Positions 34,724 through 45,511 of a stretch of 64,000 nt of DNA are shown in pieces (within the stretch, counting starts at the first letter, position 1; every line of letters starts with the position of its first letter). Under the pieces are notes generated by a model. The model was not told where the DNA came from and ran no database searches. It worked only from the letters and a program-made list of their open reading frames with translations. The position numbers were made by a program, and so were the translations under genes. Source of the DNA: Arthrobacter agilis. Its GTDB lineage: Bacteria; Actinomycetota; Actinomycetes; Actinomycetales; Micrococcaceae. Location: positions 248,001 to 312,000 of the forward strand of contig NZ_VHIM01000004.1 of NCBI RefSeq assembly GCF_006494655.1, in the 5' to 3' direction.

Positions 34724-34883
34724 GGCCCCACTCTCCAGCACCACGATCCGCAGCGCAGCGACCGCTCCTCCACGACGAGAGCTCGATCCGCTTGCCGGTC
34801 CTGACAACCTGCCGGCCTGCGTCTCCGTCAAGTCCGGCCTACCATCCGCTGATTCCGACCGGGAGCGGCAGCGTTCCCGGTGC

Positions 34884-36074
34884 ATGGTGCAGGATGGATT
34901 CGTGGTGAGGAACCTCACCGGGACCGGCCGGATCGGGCTGGCGGGCGCCGCGGTCGTCGGGGTCGCCTTCGGCATGGCCCGCTACGCCTACGGCCTTACG
35001 CTGCCCGATATCCGGCAGGACCTGGGCCTCTCCGAGCTGGTCCTCGGCCTTGTTGCCAGCGCGACCTTCGCGGGCTATCTCGCAGGTCTCCTGCTGGCCG
35101 GGCCGCTCGCGGCACGCTCAGGGTCTCGTGCGCCGACCACTCTGGGCGGGGTGTGCGGCGCCCTCGGAGCAGGCCTCGTGACGCTCGCCCAGACACCTGC
35201 TCTCCTCGCGGTCGGTGTCGTCCTGGCCGGCAGCGCTGGCGGCTGGGTATGGGCGCCCTACTCCGAGATCGTCACGCGCACGCTGCCCCCGCAGCGCCGG
35301 GCACGCGCGCTGGCGGTCATCACGACCGGGACCAGCGGAGGGCTGGTGCTTCTGGGCGGTCTCGCTGTGCTCGCATTGTTCGGTTCGTGGCGACTCGTCT
35401 GGGCCGGCATCGCCCTCGGAGCTGGAACGGCTGCAATCGTGAACCTCCACCTGGTACCGGCGGTCGCGCCGGAGCCGCAGAAGGACAGGCCACATCCAGC
35501 CTCCTCCTCGGCCGGAGTGCTGCGAGTACCCGCCGCATACTCCCTGGTCTATTTCGCGGTCGTCATCGTCTACTTCACCTATGCCGCCGACATCCTCGCG
35601 AGCCGCGCGCTTCCCGATGCGGCCACTCCGGCGCTCTACGCGACCATCGGCTGCACAGGTCTGGTGGGCGCGTCCGCCGGTGGCCTCGCGCGGCGGATCG
35701 GCGCCTCCCGCGTCGCGGCGCTGTGCCTCGTCTCGATCGGCGTGGCGCTGGCGCTCCTGGTCCCAGCGGGTGAGTCCCTTCTCGCAGCGGCAGCGTCCGC
35801 CGCCATCTTCGGGGTGGGGTACATGACAGGATCTGCGGTGCTCGCGGTCTGGACTGCAGAGCTGATGCCCGAGCGCGCAGGAGCTGCGTTCACGGGCTGC
35901 CTGGTCGTCGGTGCGCTGAGTTCCGTCGCTGCCCCGGCCGTCGCGGGCGCAGTGATCCCCGGCCTCGGACTCGGACCACTACTGCTCGTCACCGCCGCCC
36001 TGGCACTCCTCGGCGGAGCAGTCCTGATGCTGCAGGGACTCGTCCGCAGAACAGCCGACGACATCGGAGGGTGA
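34884..36074 (+). CDS. MFS transporter (YbfB/YjiJ-like)
   Basis: A 396-residue twelve-helix facilitator. The start GLAGAAVVGVAFGMARYAYGLTLPDI and SELVLGLVASATFAGYLAGLLLAGPLAARSG pattern resemble the YbfB/YjiJ branch of MFS, whose substrates are unknown. The ATG at 34884 lacks a Shine-Dalgarno; the GTG at 34902 has AGGA 7 nt upstream and may be the real start (MVRNLTG). No operon partner: 160 bp separate it from the previous gene. Confidence 0.82.
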   Translation: MVQDGFVVRNLTGTGRIGLAGAAVVGVAFGMARYAYGLTLPDIRQDLGLSELVLGLVASATFAGYLAGLLLAGPLAARSGSRAPTTLGGVCGALGAGLVTLAQTPALLAVGVVLAGSAGGWVWAPYSEIVTRTLPPQRRARALAVITTGTSGGLVLLGGLAVLALFGSWRLVWAGIALGAGTAAIVNLHLVPAVAPEPQKDRPHPASSSAGVLRVPAAYSLVYFAVVIVYFTYAADILASRALPDAATPALYATIGCTGLVGASAGGLARRIGASRVAALCLVSIGVALALLVPAGESLLAAAASAAIFGVGYMTGSAVLAVWTAELMPERAGAAFTGCLVVGALSSVAAPAVAGAVIPGLGLGPLLLVTAALALLGGAVLMLQGLVRRTADDIGG

Positions 36075-36169
36075 TCCTGGGCCCCAGCAGGGGTCTTCTG
36101 CCGCTTCGAGCAGGTCCCGGTAGTACAGGCCCACGGCGGTGCTGTCGCGAGCGGTGTGAGGGGCGTGCG

Positions 36170-36886
36170 TCAGGCGATGCCCGTCGTCCCCAGGAGTGCG
36201 CCGACACCGTAGGTGAAGGCCATCGCCAGTGCACCACCGATGACGAGGCGCAGCATCGCGCGCCGTCGGGAACTACCGCCTACCTGCGCGCTGACCGCCC
36301 CGGTGATCGTCAATGCCACCAGCACGGCGACGAACGTCAGCGGTATCCGCACCTCGGCGGGCAGGACGAGAATCGCGAGCAGGGGCAGGACGGCGCCGGC
36401 GGCGAACGCTGCGGCGGACGCGAGCGCAGCGTGCCACGGATTGGCCACCTCGAACTCATCGATGTTCAGCTCCGCCGCCAGGTGAGCGGCCAGGACGTCG
36501 TGGTCGGTCAGCTCCACGGCCACCTGTCGCGCCGTCGTCGGGGTCAGCCCCTTGGCCTCGTACAACCCGATGAGCTCCGCGAGCTCGCCGTCCGGGTCAT
36601 CCCGCAACTCCTGCCGTTCCTTCTCGATGAGGGATTCCTGGCTGTCCTTCTGGCTACTGACGGAGACGTACTCCCCGAGGGCCATCGACACGGACCCGCC
36701 CACCACTGCGGCTGTGCCTGCGACCAGGATCGGCGCCAGCGTGTTCGTGACCCCGGCCACCCCGATCACGGTCGCCGCTGTGGACACTATGCCGTCATTC
36801 GCTCCCAGCACAGCGGCACGCAGCCAGTTCAGGCGCGCTGCCACACCACTGTCATGAGGTTCCACGGAGCTCTGCTCACTCGTCAC
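36170..36886 (-). CDS. VIT family (CCC1/VIT1-like) metal transporter
   Basis: A 238-residue membrane protein with five helices and a cytoplasmic helical insertion. The N-terminal LNWLRAAVLGANDGIVSTAATVIGVAG and GGSVSMALGEYVSVSSQKDSQE contain the family residues (Asp of ANDG, and Met, Gly, Glu of MALGEY) that move divalent iron or manganese. The insertion has the Glu-rich EKERQELRDDP stretch expected for metal entry. A GTG at 36886 is the only start compatible with a full N-terminus. Likely direction is metal export or detoxification. Confidence 0.88.
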   Translation of the reverse strand: MTSEQSSVEPHDSGVAARLNWLRAAVLGANDGIVSTAATVIGVAGVTNTLAPILVAGTAAVVGGSVSMALGEYVSVSSQKDSQESLIEKERQELRDDPDGELAELIGLYEAKGLTPTTARQVAVELTDHDVLAAHLAAELNIDEFEVANPWHAALASAAAFAAGAVLPLLAILVLPAEVRIPLTFVAVLVALTITGAVSAQVGGSSRRRAMLRLVIGGALAMAFTYGVGALLGTTGIA

Positions 36887-36928
36887 AGCAGCAGTAAAGC
36901 ACCAACCGCCCGGAGTGTGCGGGGAGGG

Positions 36929-37504
36929 CTAGATGTCCGTCCGGTGGAAGTTGAGGTGGCTGCGCGACGCCGTCGGGCCCCGCTGACCCTGGTACCGATT
37001 CCCGTACTCGCCCGAGCCGTAGGGGTGCTCGGCGGGCGACGTCAGTTTGAAGAAGCACAGTTGCCCGATCTTCGAGCCGGGCCAGAGCTTGATCGGCAGG
37101 GTGGCCATGTTGGAGAGCTCGAGGGTCACGTGACCGGAGAAACCCGGGTCGATGAAGCCCGCCGTGGAGTGCGTCAGGAGGCCGAGACGCCCGAGGGAGG
37201 ACTTGCCCTCCAGCCGCGCCGCGATGTCGTCGGGCAGGGTGACCGTCTCGTAGGTGGAGCCCAGGACGAACTCCCCGGGATGCAGAATGAACGGCTCGTC
37301 GGGTGCCACCTCCACCAGGCGCGTGAGATCCGGCTGGTCCTCTGCCGGATCGATGTGGGCGTACTTGTGGTTGTCGAACAGCCTGAAGTACCGGTCGATC
37401 CGCACATCGACGCTGGAGGGCTGCACCATCGCGGGATCGTGCGGTTCGAGGACGATCCGGTGGGCGGCGACTTCTGCTCGGATGTCGCGGTCTGAGATCA
37501 GCAC
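36929..37504 (-). CDS. dcd: dCTP deaminase, probably bifunctional DCD:DUT
   Basis: A 191-residue cytoplasmic homotrimeric enzyme converting dCTP to dUTP and, in the actinobacterial type, onward to dUMP. Motifs: [54 protein letters not shown] with Ser102/Arg106/Glu129, and the C-terminal [19 protein letters not shown] loop that closes on the triphosphate. It is close in layout to the Mycobacterium tuberculosis bifunctional enzyme, so one-step dUMP production is inferred. GTG start preceded by TAGTTT. Confidence 0.94.
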   Translation of the reverse strand: MLISDRDIRAEVAAHRIVLEPHDPAMVQPSSVDVRIDRYFRLFDNHKYAHIDPAEDQPDLTRLVEVAPDEPFILHPGEFVLGSTYETVTLPDDIAARLEGKSSLGRLGLLTHSTAGFIDPGFSGHVTLELSNMATLPIKLWPGSKIGQLCFFKLTSPAEHPYGSGEYGNRYQGQRGPTASRSHLNFHRTDI

Positions 37505-37510
37505 CGTTCA

Positions 37511-37516
37511 AAACTA
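37511..37516 (-). promoter_or_regulatory. -10 hexamer of putative leaderless transcript (dcd)
   Basis: On the minus strand TAGTTT ends 6 nt before the GTG at 37504. Confidence 0.5.
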
Positions 37517-37581
37517 CCAGTCTGATGCCGGCCGTTCCCGCAGCGTTCCCCGCGATGATCGGCCGTGCTCGCGTCCGCGCG

Positions 37582-38436
37582 TCAGGCCCCGATCTCGGTC
37601 CGGACCGCGAAGAGTTCGCGGAAGAACGTCAGCTCGAGGGCCCGCTGGAGGAACCCGACGCCGGAGGAGCCGCCGGTGCCCGTCTTGAAGCCGATGGTCC
37701 GGGCCACTGTTTTCAGGTGGCGGAAGCGCCACAGCTGGAAGTTGTCCTCGAGGTCCACCAGCTCCTCGCATGCCTCGTAGATGTCCCAGTGGGCGGCGGC
37801 GTCCTCGTAGACCTGCTTGTAGACGGCGACGAGCGCGGGCGTGAACTCGTGCGCGAGCGCCACGTCGCGCTGGAGGAGCTCCTCGGGGATCGCGTAGCCC
37901 CGGCGCGCCAGCAGTGCGATGAATTCGTCGTAGATGCTGCTCTGCCCGAGCAGTTCCGTGAGCAGCGCCTGCGCTGCGGGGTCCGACGCGAAGACCTGGA
38001 TCATGGCGGCGTTCTTGTTGCCGAGCAGGAACTCCACGGCCCGGTACTGATAGGACTGGAAACCGCTCGAAGCTCCCAGGTCCTTGCGGAACTCCGCGTA
38101 CTCGGAGGGGGTGAGGGTCGCGAGGACGGACCACTGCTCGGTCAGCGAACGCTGGATGTGCTTGATCCGGGCCACGCCCTTCATGGCGGCGCGCAGGTCA
38201 TCCGACCCGAGGTGCAGGCGCACGGCCCGGAGCTCGTGCAGCACCAGCTTCAGCCAGAGCTCGGAGGTCTGGTGCTGGATGATGAAGAGCATCTCGTCGT
38301 GGTGCTCGGGGGAACTCACCGGATGCTGTGCCTCGAGCAGCTTCCCGAGCTCGAGGTAGGAGCCGTAGCTCATCTTGTCCGAGAAATCCCGCTCGATGCC
38401 CTGCTCGAGATCGCGGGTGTTCCGCTCCACATCCAT
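37582..38436 (-). CDS. kynA: Tryptophan 2,3-dioxygenase
   Basis: A 284-residue heme enzyme that opens tryptophan to N-formylkynurenine. Hallmarks: [43 protein letters not shown] for the substrate pocket, [19 protein letters not shown], and [28 protein letters not shown] near the C-terminus with the proximal-heme His (FRHL). Kynureninase and formamidase genes are not in the window, so the pathway is completed elsewhere. Own leaderless promoter; divergent from the metalloprotease gene. Confidence 0.94.
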   Translation of the reverse strand: MDVERNTRDLEQGIERDFSDKMSYGSYLELGKLLEAQHPVSSPEHHDEMLFIIQHQTSELWLKLVLHELRAVRLHLGSDDLRAAMKGVARIKHIQRSLTEQWSVLATLTPSEYAEFRKDLGASSGFQSYQYRAVEFLLGNKNAAMIQVFASDPAAQALLTELLGQSSIYDEFIALLARRGYAIPEELLQRDVALAHEFTPALVAVYKQVYEDAAAHWDIYEACEELVDLEDNFQLWRFRHLKTVARTIGFKTGTGGSSGVGFLQRALELTFFRELFAVRTEIGA

Positions 38437-38443
38437 GCGGACC

Positions 38444-38449
38444 AGCCTA
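38444..38449 (-). promoter_or_regulatory. -10 hexamer of putative leaderless transcript (kynA)
   Basis: On the minus strand TAGGCT ends 7 nt before the ATG at 38436. Confidence 0.5.
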
Positions 38450-38516
38450 CGGGTCGGCGCTCAGCACAGAATGTCGCCCTGCTGGTCTAGGTTGGGACCA
38501 CGTCGAGGAGGCATTC

Positions 38517-39566
38517 ATGCACCGTACCCACTGCGGCATCGTCCCGCCGCACCTGCTCACCCGGCTCGCTGCGCTGCAGGACCCGAGGCTCTCGGCCGCC
38601 TCGCGGGCGGCACGGCACGCGCTGCTCGAACTGCAGCCCGTGCATCGGATCCGCGCGGACGCGCTGCGGGCGCCCGTGCGCCGCGGCTCCGCCGTCGTCG
38701 GAACGCTCGCACGCCGCATCCACGACGCCGGAGGACGGGAAGAGCTGCCCGGGACCGCGGTCAGGCCCGAAGGCGGTCCCGTCACGGGTGACGCTGCGGC
38801 GGACGAGGCCTACGACGGCCTCGGTGCGACCTATCGACTGTTCAGCGAGGAGTACGGGAGATCGTCGATCGACGGCGCCGGTAAGCGACTCGACGCGACA
38901 GTCCACTACGGCTCCGACTACGACAACGCGTTCTGGGACGGCGAACGCATGGTCTTCGGTGACGGCGACGGCGAGATCTTCGGACGATTCACGGCGTCCC
39001 TGACCGTCATCAGCCATGAGCTCACGCACGGCTTCACCCAGTACTCCACGAACCTCGAGTACCAGGGCCAGTCCGGCGCCCTCAACGAGTCCCTGTCCGA
39101 CGTCTTCGGCGTGCTGGTGGAGCAGCGCGAGCTCGGCCAGGATGCCGCGGCGGCGCCGTGGCTCATCGGCGCGGGAATCTTCACCGAGGACGTGCAGGGC
39201 GTCGCGCTGCGCTCCCTGAAGGCCCCGGGGACGGCCTACGACGACGACGTCCTCGGTCGGGATCCACAGCCGGCCACCATGGCCGACTACGTGCGGACGA
39301 CCTCCGACAACGGCGGCGTGCACATCAACTCGGGCATTCCGAACCACGCCTTCTATCGTGCCGCGACCGCCCTCGGGGGTGAGGCCTGGAAAGCTGCGGG
39401 CAGCATCTGGTACGACGCCGTGCTGAGCGGGGACATTCCATCGGACTGCGATTTCCCGACCTTCGCGCGGGCCACGGTCCGTGCCGCGGACAAACGATTC
39501 GGCAGCGGGAGCCGGGAGGTCGGGGCGGTGGCGGAGGCCTGGGCGCAGGTCGGGGTCGTGCCGTGA
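38517..39566 (+). CDS. Protealysin-like M4 zinc metalloprotease
   Basis: A 349-residue thermolysin-family protease. Zinc site: HELTH at residues 167-171 (His167, His171, catalytic Glu168) and Glu191 in NESLSD; the second catalytic His is His269 in DNGGVHINSGIPN. The N-terminus is short, lacks a signal peptide and carries CGIVPPHLL, like the PPYL-type motif of protealysin propeptides, so it should be made as a cytoplasmic or non-classically secreted zymogen. GAGGAGG precedes the ATG; TAGGTT at 38488-38493 is a likely -10. Its stop overlaps the emfourin start (GTGA). Confidence 0.93.
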   Translation: MHRTHCGIVPPHLLTRLAALQDPRLSAASRAARHALLELQPVHRIRADALRAPVRRGSAVVGTLARRIHDAGGREELPGTAVRPEGGPVTGDAAADEAYDGLGATYRLFSEEYGRSSIDGAGKRLDATVHYGSDYDNAFWDGERMVFGDGDGEIFGRFTASLTVISHELTHGFTQYSTNLEYQGQSGALNESLSDVFGVLVEQRELGQDAAAAPWLIGAGIFTEDVQGVALRSLKAPGTAYDDDVLGRDPQPATMADYVRTTSDNGGVHINSGIPNHAFYRAATALGGEAWKAAGSIWYDAVLSGDIPSDCDFPTFARATVRAADKRFGSGSREVGAVAEAWAQVGVVP

Positions 39567-39991
39567 GGATCGAGATCACCCGCTCGGGAGGGTTCGGCGG
39601 GCTGACGCGGACGTGGAGCCTGGAGGTGAGCGCGTCCGAAGCCGAGCAGCGCTGGCTTCCGCTGGCGGCAGAGGCGGAACCGGGGCCGGCACCGGAACCG
39701 GCACCGGAACCGGGGCCGGCACCGGGCGAGGAACCCACGGCATCCGGCGGGAGCGGTGCGCACCGGGACCGGTTCACCTATCGCATCACCATCGGCTACA
39801 CGGAGGTGCTCGTCCCGGAAGAGCGCCTCGAGGAGCCCTGGCGGGAACTCATCGACCGCGCGCGTGCCGCTCCCGTTCCCGGCCCGCCGGCGCCGTCCCC
39901 CGGCGATTCCGGACCCGGAACGGACTCGAAGCAGCAGGCATCCGACGGCCCCGGCGCGGGTGGGCAGGAGAGCCCCCGCAAACTGTTGTAA
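39563..39991 (+). CDS. Emfourin-like metalloprotease inhibitor
   Basis: A 142-residue protein starting MRIEITRSGGFGGLTRTWSL, the typical opening of emfourin (protealysin-associated inhibitor), with the second conserved part FTYRITIGYTEVLVPEERLEEPW at about 71-93. Emfourins are slow, tight inhibitors of the M4 protease encoded next to them. GTG overlaps the protease stop by 4 nt, guaranteeing co-expression. Unlike compact homologues it has a Pro-Glu/Pro-Ala repeat insertion (39-56) and a disordered tail (100-142). Confidence 0.85.
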   Translation: MRIEITRSGGFGGLTRTWSLEVSASEAEQRWLPLAAEAEPGPAPEPAPEPGPAPGEEPTASGGSGAHRDRFTYRITIGYTEVLVPEERLEEPWRELIDRARAAPVPGPPAPSPGDSGPGTDSKQQASDGPGAGGQESPRKLL

Positions 39992-40017
39992 GGTGATGAA
40001 GCGGTTCCAACTGCCGC

Positions 40018-40088
40018 GCGGGCGTAGCTCAATGGTAGAGCGCTAGCTTCCCAAGCTCGATACGCGGGTTCGATTCCCGTCGCCCGCT
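40018..40088 (+). tRNA. tRNA-Gly (anticodon CCC)
   Basis: A 71-nt cloverleaf: acceptor GCGGGCG/CGCCCGC, D arm GCTC/GAGC with loop AATGGTA, anticodon loop TTCCCAA, variable ATAC, T arm GCGGG/CCCGT with loop TTCGATT, discriminator T. CCA is not encoded. Anticodon stem CTAGC/GCTCG has one U-C mismatch at 28-42. The anticodon CCC reads GGG, common in this genome. Confidence 0.95.
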
Positions 40089-40196
40089 CTTTTCCTCCCC
40101 ACTCGCGGTTCACTCCGCGGGCCGGCCGACGCGGCACGCATGCGCGATGTGCCCAAGGACACCCGCCGCGATCGGTGTGCGGGTCCTGCCGGACAG

Positions 40197-40202
40197 TATC
40201 CT
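40197..40202 (+). promoter_or_regulatory. -10 hexamer of putative leaderless transcript (panD)
   Basis: TATCCT ends 6 nt before the GTG at 40209. Confidence 0.55.
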
Positions 40203-40208
40203 TGACCC

Positions 40209-40649
40209 GTGAATCGCACCATGTTCAAGTCCAAGATCCACCGCGCCACGGTCACCCACGCGAACCTCCACTACGTGGGTTCCGTCACCGTCGACCTCGA
40301 TCTGCTCGACGCCGCGGACATCCTTCCGGGTGAACTGGTCTCGATCGTCGACGTCACCAACGGCGCCAGACTGGAGACGTACACCATCGCGGGAGAGCGC
40401 GGCTCTGGCGTGATCGGCATCAACGGCGCCGCTGCGCACCTCATGCAGCGCGGCGACCTGGTCATCCTCATCACCTACGCGCAGATGTCGACGGAGGAAG
40501 CGCGGGAGTTCGTCCCCACGGTCGTCCACGTCGATGCCGACAACGGCATTGTGGAGCTCGGCTCCGACCCGGCGGAAGCCGTCACCGATGGCATGGAGCG
40601 GCCCCCCTTCGCCCTCGACAATTCCACCGTCTCCCCCGCCACCGCCTGA
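40209..40649 (+). CDS. panD: Aspartate 1-decarboxylase
   Basis: A 146-residue pyruvoyl enzyme that makes beta-alanine for pantothenate and CoA. The proenzyme self-cleaves at Gly24-Ser25 (HYVGSVTVD), Ser25 becoming the pyruvoyl group. Other family motifs are [32 protein letters not shown] and [12 protein letters not shown]. The C-terminal 25 residues ([19 protein letters not shown]) exceed the minimal enzyme and look disordered. It stands alone, with tRNA-Gly upstream and the trehalose importer downstream. Confidence 0.95.
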   Translation: MNRTMFKSKIHRATVTHANLHYVGSVTVDLDLLDAADILPGELVSIVDVTNGARLETYTIAGERGSGVIGINGAAAHLMQRGDLVILITYAQMSTEEAREFVPTVVHVDADNGIVELGSDPAEAVTDGMERPPFALDNSTVSPATA

Positions 40650-40748
40650 ACCCGGCGTACCGAGGCGCCCGCCGGAACGGGTGGCCATCCGATGCGGGAT
40701 CGTGAGCGAGCTGTCTAGCGGTTTGGGTCTGCAAGGCATAGGGTCGAA

Positions 40749-40762
40749 AAGCAAGCTTGCTT
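40749..40762. promoter_or_regulatory. 14-bp palindrome upstream of lpqY
   Basis: AAGCAAGCTTGCTT is a perfect palindrome touching a TAGGCT -10-like hexamer at 40762-40767. This looks like an operator for a sugar-responsive (for example LacI-type) regulator; the regulator is not in the window. Confidence 0.5.
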
Positions 40763-40772
40763 AGGCTGTCGA

Positions 40773-40782
40773 TTCGATCGAA
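40773..40782. promoter_or_regulatory. Second palindrome (TTCGATCGAA) upstream of lpqY
   Basis: A perfect 10-bp palindrome just downstream of the presumed -10 and inside the transcript start region, 44 bp before the lpqY ATG. It may be a second operator half-site cluster. Confidence 0.4.
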
Positions 40783-40825
40783 CCGTCAGCCGGGCTGTCT
40801 ACGAGGATGTGGAGGCTCGGTACGA

Positions 40826-42145
40826 ATGCAGACAAGTCAACGAACGCGCAACGGCGCGAGGACCCGTCCGAGGGCGATCGTCCTGGGGGGCCTGCTGATC
40901 GGCACGCTGGCCATGACCGGCTGCGGGCCGGGAGACGACGACAACTCCCTCACCTGGTACATCAATCCGGACGCGGGCGGCCAGGCCGCCATCGCCCAGA
41001 AGTGCAGCGAGGAGTCGGACGGCCGCTACAGCATCCAGACCTCGCTGCTTCCGAGTGATGCCGCGTCGCAGCGCGAGCAGTTGGCCCGACGCCTGGCGGC
41101 CGGCGACTCGTCGCTCGACATCATGAGCCTCGATCCCCCCTTCATCCCCGAACTCGCCGAACCCGGCTTCCTGGCACCCGTGCCCGAGGACGTCGCCGAG
41201 AGCACCACCGAGAACGTCGTGGAGGGCGCCCTCGCCGGTGCACGGTGGAAGGACGAACTGGTGACGGTCCCGTTCTGGGCCAACACCCAGATCATGTGGT
41301 ACCGGAAGTCCGTGGCGGAGGCGGCAGGTCTGGACATGAGTGAGCCCGTCACCTGGGACCAGATCATGGAGGCTGCCGAAAGCCAGGACAAAGCCCTCGG
41401 CGTCCAGGGAGCACAGGCCGAATCCATGACGGTCTGGGTCAACGCGCTCATCGAATCGGCCGGTGGTTCCATCATCGTCGACCCGGAGGCGACGGCGGAC
41501 GAGATCGAACTCGGTCTCGACTCCGAGGCAGGGACGGAAGCAGCGCGGATCGTCTCGACCATCGGCAAGGAGGGGCTCGGCGGGCCAGGCCTGCCCACGC
41601 AGAACGAGAACGGCTCGCTCATCGCGTTCCAGGGGGATTCCGGCTCGTTCATGGTGAACTACCCGTTCGTCTGGCCCGCAACCGTGGCTGCCGTCGAAGC
41701 GGGCACCCTCGACGAGGCCGTGCTCGAGGACATCGGCTGGGGTATTTTCCCCCGGGTCTTCCCGGACCAGGAGGCGGCACCCCCGCTCGGCGGCATCAAC
41801 CTGGGCGTCGGCGCGGAGAGCGACAATCCCGCACTCGCCTATGAAGCCATCGAGTGCATCGTGTCCGTCGAGAACCAGGCCGAGTACTTCCTGACCAACG
41901 GCAACCCACCGTCCAACACCGAGGCCTACGAGGATCCCCGGATCGAGGAGTCCTTCCCCATGGCGGAGACCATCCGGGACTCCCTTCAGGTAGCAGCACC
42001 GCGCCCCCAGACCCCGTTCTACAACGAGGTCTCCACCGGCATCCAGCAGACTTGGGCGCCGCCGTCGTCCGTTGATCCGGAGACCACTCCGGAGGCGTCG
42101 ACGAACTTCATCATCTCGGTCCTCAGAGGGGAGCAACTCCTGTGA
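40826..42145 (+). CDS. lpqY: Trehalose-type ABC importer binding lipoprotein (LpqY-like)
   Basis: A 439-residue SBP family 1 lipoprotein; lipobox LAMTGC. The mature part resembles mycobacterial LpqY in layout: WYINPDAGGQAAIAQKC, ASQREQLARRLAAGDSSLDIMSLD, and near the end APPLGGINLGVGA. LpqY-SugABC recycles trehalose released at the cell wall in mycobacteria; the same function or alpha-glucoside uptake is inferred here. ATG at 40826 follows GGAGG at 40811-40815 (10-nt spacing). Its stop overlaps the sugA start (GTGA at 42142-42145). Confidence 0.86.
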   Translation: MQTSQRTRNGARTRPRAIVLGGLLIGTLAMTGCGPGDDDNSLTWYINPDAGGQAAIAQKCSEESDGRYSIQTSLLPSDAASQREQLARRLAAGDSSLDIMSLDPPFIPELAEPGFLAPVPEDVAESTTENVVEGALAGARWKDELVTVPFWANTQIMWYRKSVAEAAGLDMSEPVTWDQIMEAAESQDKALGVQGAQAESMTVWVNALIESAGGSIIVDPEATADEIELGLDSEAGTEAARIVSTIGKEGLGGPGLPTQNENGSLIAFQGDSGSFMVNYPFVWPATVAAVEAGTLDEAVLEDIGWGIFPRVFPDQEAAPPLGGINLGVGAESDNPALAYEAIECIVSVENQAEYFLTNGNPPSNTEAYEDPRIEESFPMAETIRDSLQVAAPRPQTPFYNEVSTGIQQTWAPPSSVDPETTPEASTNFIISVLRGEQLL

Positions 42146-43143
42146 CCTCCGCCATTCCAGCGAGAACCACGACGGCGTCCTCCGGCGAACCCGGCCCACG
42201 GATCGATCCGGACGGCAGCACGACGAAGAAGGCGCGCAAGCAGTACAGCGACCGCGTACGCGCCGAGCGGCGGCTGGGGTGGATGCTGGCAGGACCCGCG
42301 TTCGTCATCATGCTGCTGGTGACGCTGTACCCGATCCTGCAGGCCATCTACGAGTCGCTCTTCAAGTTCCGCCTCACCGCTCCGGGGGAGCGCGAGTTCA
42401 TCGGCCTCGGCAACTACGCCGTGATCCTCTCCGACCAGCTCTGGTGGGAGGACCTGGGCCGAACCGTCCTCATCACCGTGATCACGGTGATCGTCGAACT
42501 GATACTCGGGTTCGCCCTCGCCCTCGTGATGCACAAGGCACTCAAATCGGTGCGCGGGCTCCTGCGCACCGCGATCCTGGTGCCCTACGGCATCATCACG
42601 GTCGTCTCGGCCTTCGCCTGGTTCTACGCCTTCGACATCAACTCCGGTTACATCAACAGCTGGTTCAGCTGGGTGCCCGGGATCGACGAGAGCACCAACT
42701 GGTTCGCGGAGGCGGGTACCTCGCTCTTCGTGATCATGGCGTCGGAGATCTGGAAGACCACGCCGTTCATCTCGCTGCTGCTCCTCGCGGGACTCGCGCA
42801 GGTACCCGACGAACTCAGTGAGGCCGCGAAGGTCGACGGCGCCACCTGGTGGGAGCAGATGCGCAAGGTCATCATCCCCAACATGAAGGCGGCGATCATG
42901 GTCGCCGTCCTGTTCAGGGCGCTCGATGCCTTCCGCATCTTCGACAACGTGTTCATCATGACCAACGGCGCCAACGGGACGGAAGTGCTGTCCCTCCTCG
43001 CCTACCGCCAATCGATCAGCAGACTCGAGATCGGCCTGGGATCAGCGGTCTCCGTCCTCCTGTTCGTCTGCGTGCTGGTGATCTGCTTCGTCGCGATCAA
43101 GCTGTTCAAGGTGGATCTCGCCGGATCCCAGGGAGGTAAGTGA
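42142..43143 (+). CDS. sugA: ABC sugar importer permease (SugA-like)
   Basis: A 333-residue permease with a polar 45-residue N-terminus then six membrane helices. The ATPase-docking EAA loop is [20 protein letters not shown] at about residues 232-251. First of the permease pair; forms the translocation channel with the next gene. GTG overlaps the lpqY stop; its own TGA overlaps the following start region (43140-43145). Confidence 0.92.
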   Translation: MTSAIPARTTTASSGEPGPRIDPDGSTTKKARKQYSDRVRAERRLGWMLAGPAFVIMLLVTLYPILQAIYESLFKFRLTAPGEREFIGLGNYAVILSDQLWWEDLGRTVLITVITVIVELILGFALALVMHKALKSVRGLLRTAILVPYGIITVVSAFAWFYAFDINSGYINSWFSWVPGIDESTNWFAEAGTSLFVIMASEIWKTTPFISLLLLAGLAQVPDELSEAAKVDGATWWEQMRKVIIPNMKAAIMVAVLFRALDAFRIFDNVFIMTNGANGTEVLSLLAYRQSISRLEIGLGSAVSVLLFVCVLVICFVAIKLFKVDLAGSQGGK

Positions 43144-43991
43144 TGACGAACACGAGTACCAAGAACAAGGTCCTCTGGGCCGTCGCCACCGTCCTGGTCC
43201 TGGTCTACGCGCTCTTCCCCGTGATCTCGATCCTCGCCACCTCGTTCAAGAGCCCGAGCGATCTGACGAGCGGCAAGTTCCTCCCCTCCGGAGGCACGGC
43301 GACCACCGATAACTACGAGCAGATCCTGGTCGGCGACGCGCAGGGACTGTTCCTCTCGGCGCTGCGCAACTCCATCGGCATCTCCGTGATCGCCACCTTC
43401 ATCGCCGTCGTCCTGGCCACCCTGTGCGCCTATGCGATCGCACGCCTGGACTTCCCCGGGAAGAAGCTGGTCCTGACCACTGCGCTGGCGGTCTCGATCT
43501 TCCCGGTCATCTCCATCGTGACGCCGCTGTTCAACCTCTGGCGCACCATCGGCCTCTACGACACCTGGCTCGGGCTCATCATCCCGTACCTGTCGCTGAC
43601 GCTCCCCATCTCGATCTGGACCCTCGCGGCGTTCTTCCGCCAGATCCCGTGGGAGCTCGAGCAGGCGGCCCAGGTGGACGGCGCGACGACGTGGCAGGCG
43701 TTCCGCAAGGCGATCGTGCCGCTCGCCGCACCGGGAGTGTTCACGACGGCGATCATCGCGTTCTTCATCGCGTGGAACGACTTCGTCTACGGCATCTCGC
43801 TGACCTCCACCGAGGCGGCGCGACCCGTCCCGGCGGCGCTCGCGTTCTTCACCGGGGCATCGCAGTTCGAGGCACCGACGGGCGCCATCTCCGCTGCCGC
43901 GATCATCGTCACCATCCCGATCGTCCTCCTGGTCCTGCTCTTCCAACGCCAGATCGTCTCAGGCCTGACCTCCGGCGCCGTCAAGGGCTAA
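43143..43991 (+). CDS. sugB: ABC sugar importer permease (SugB-like)
   Basis: A 282-residue partner permease with six helices and EAA loop [21 protein letters not shown] at about 178-198. ATG at 43143 is preferred because GGGAGG lies 6-7 nt upstream; a GTG one codon earlier is equally in frame. It ends 30 nt before the ATPase gene. Confidence 0.92.
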   Translation: MTNTSTKNKVLWAVATVLVLVYALFPVISILATSFKSPSDLTSGKFLPSGGTATTDNYEQILVGDAQGLFLSALRNSIGISVIATFIAVVLATLCAYAIARLDFPGKKLVLTTALAVSIFPVISIVTPLFNLWRTIGLYDTWLGLIIPYLSLTLPISIWTLAAFFRQIPWELEQAAQVDGATTWQAFRKAIVPLAAPGVFTTAIIAFFIAWNDFVYGISLTSTEAARPVPAALAFFTGASQFEAPTGAISAAAIIVTIPIVLLVLLFQRQIVSGLTSGAVKG

Positions 43992-44021
43992 CGCCCCCGG
44001 TTTCAGTAAAGGATTCGCACC

Positions 44022-45419
<1,398 letters not shown>

Positions 45420-45459
45420 TCGTCAGCTACCGGGGCGCCCGCATCGCGGGCTGCCCTGG

Positions 45460-45495
45460 GACGGGACCGGAACCCGGAAGGGTACCGGTCCCGTC
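45460..45495 (+). terminator. Hairpin terminator candidate after sugC
   Basis: Arms 45460-45470 and 45485-45495 pair perfectly over 11 bp, and an inner ACCC/GGGT extends the stem to a GGAA loop. Followed by TGTGTACTGT, not a U-run. The next gene's TACTGT -10 (45500-45505) starts 5 nt after the hairpin. Confidence 0.6.
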
Positions 45496-45499
45496 TGTG

Positions 45500-45505
45500 T
45501 ACTGT
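45500..45505 (+). promoter_or_regulatory. -10 hexamer of putative leaderless transcript (HerA-like ATPase)
   Basis: TACTGT ends 6 nt before the ATG at 45512. Confidence 0.5.
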
Positions 45506-45511
45506 GGCCTC

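Noticed and set aside
39677..39730. Emfourin DNA repeats considered as a phase-variation switch
   Set aside because: The repeat units are multiples of three bases, so slippage would change length, not frame; no on/off switch is expected.
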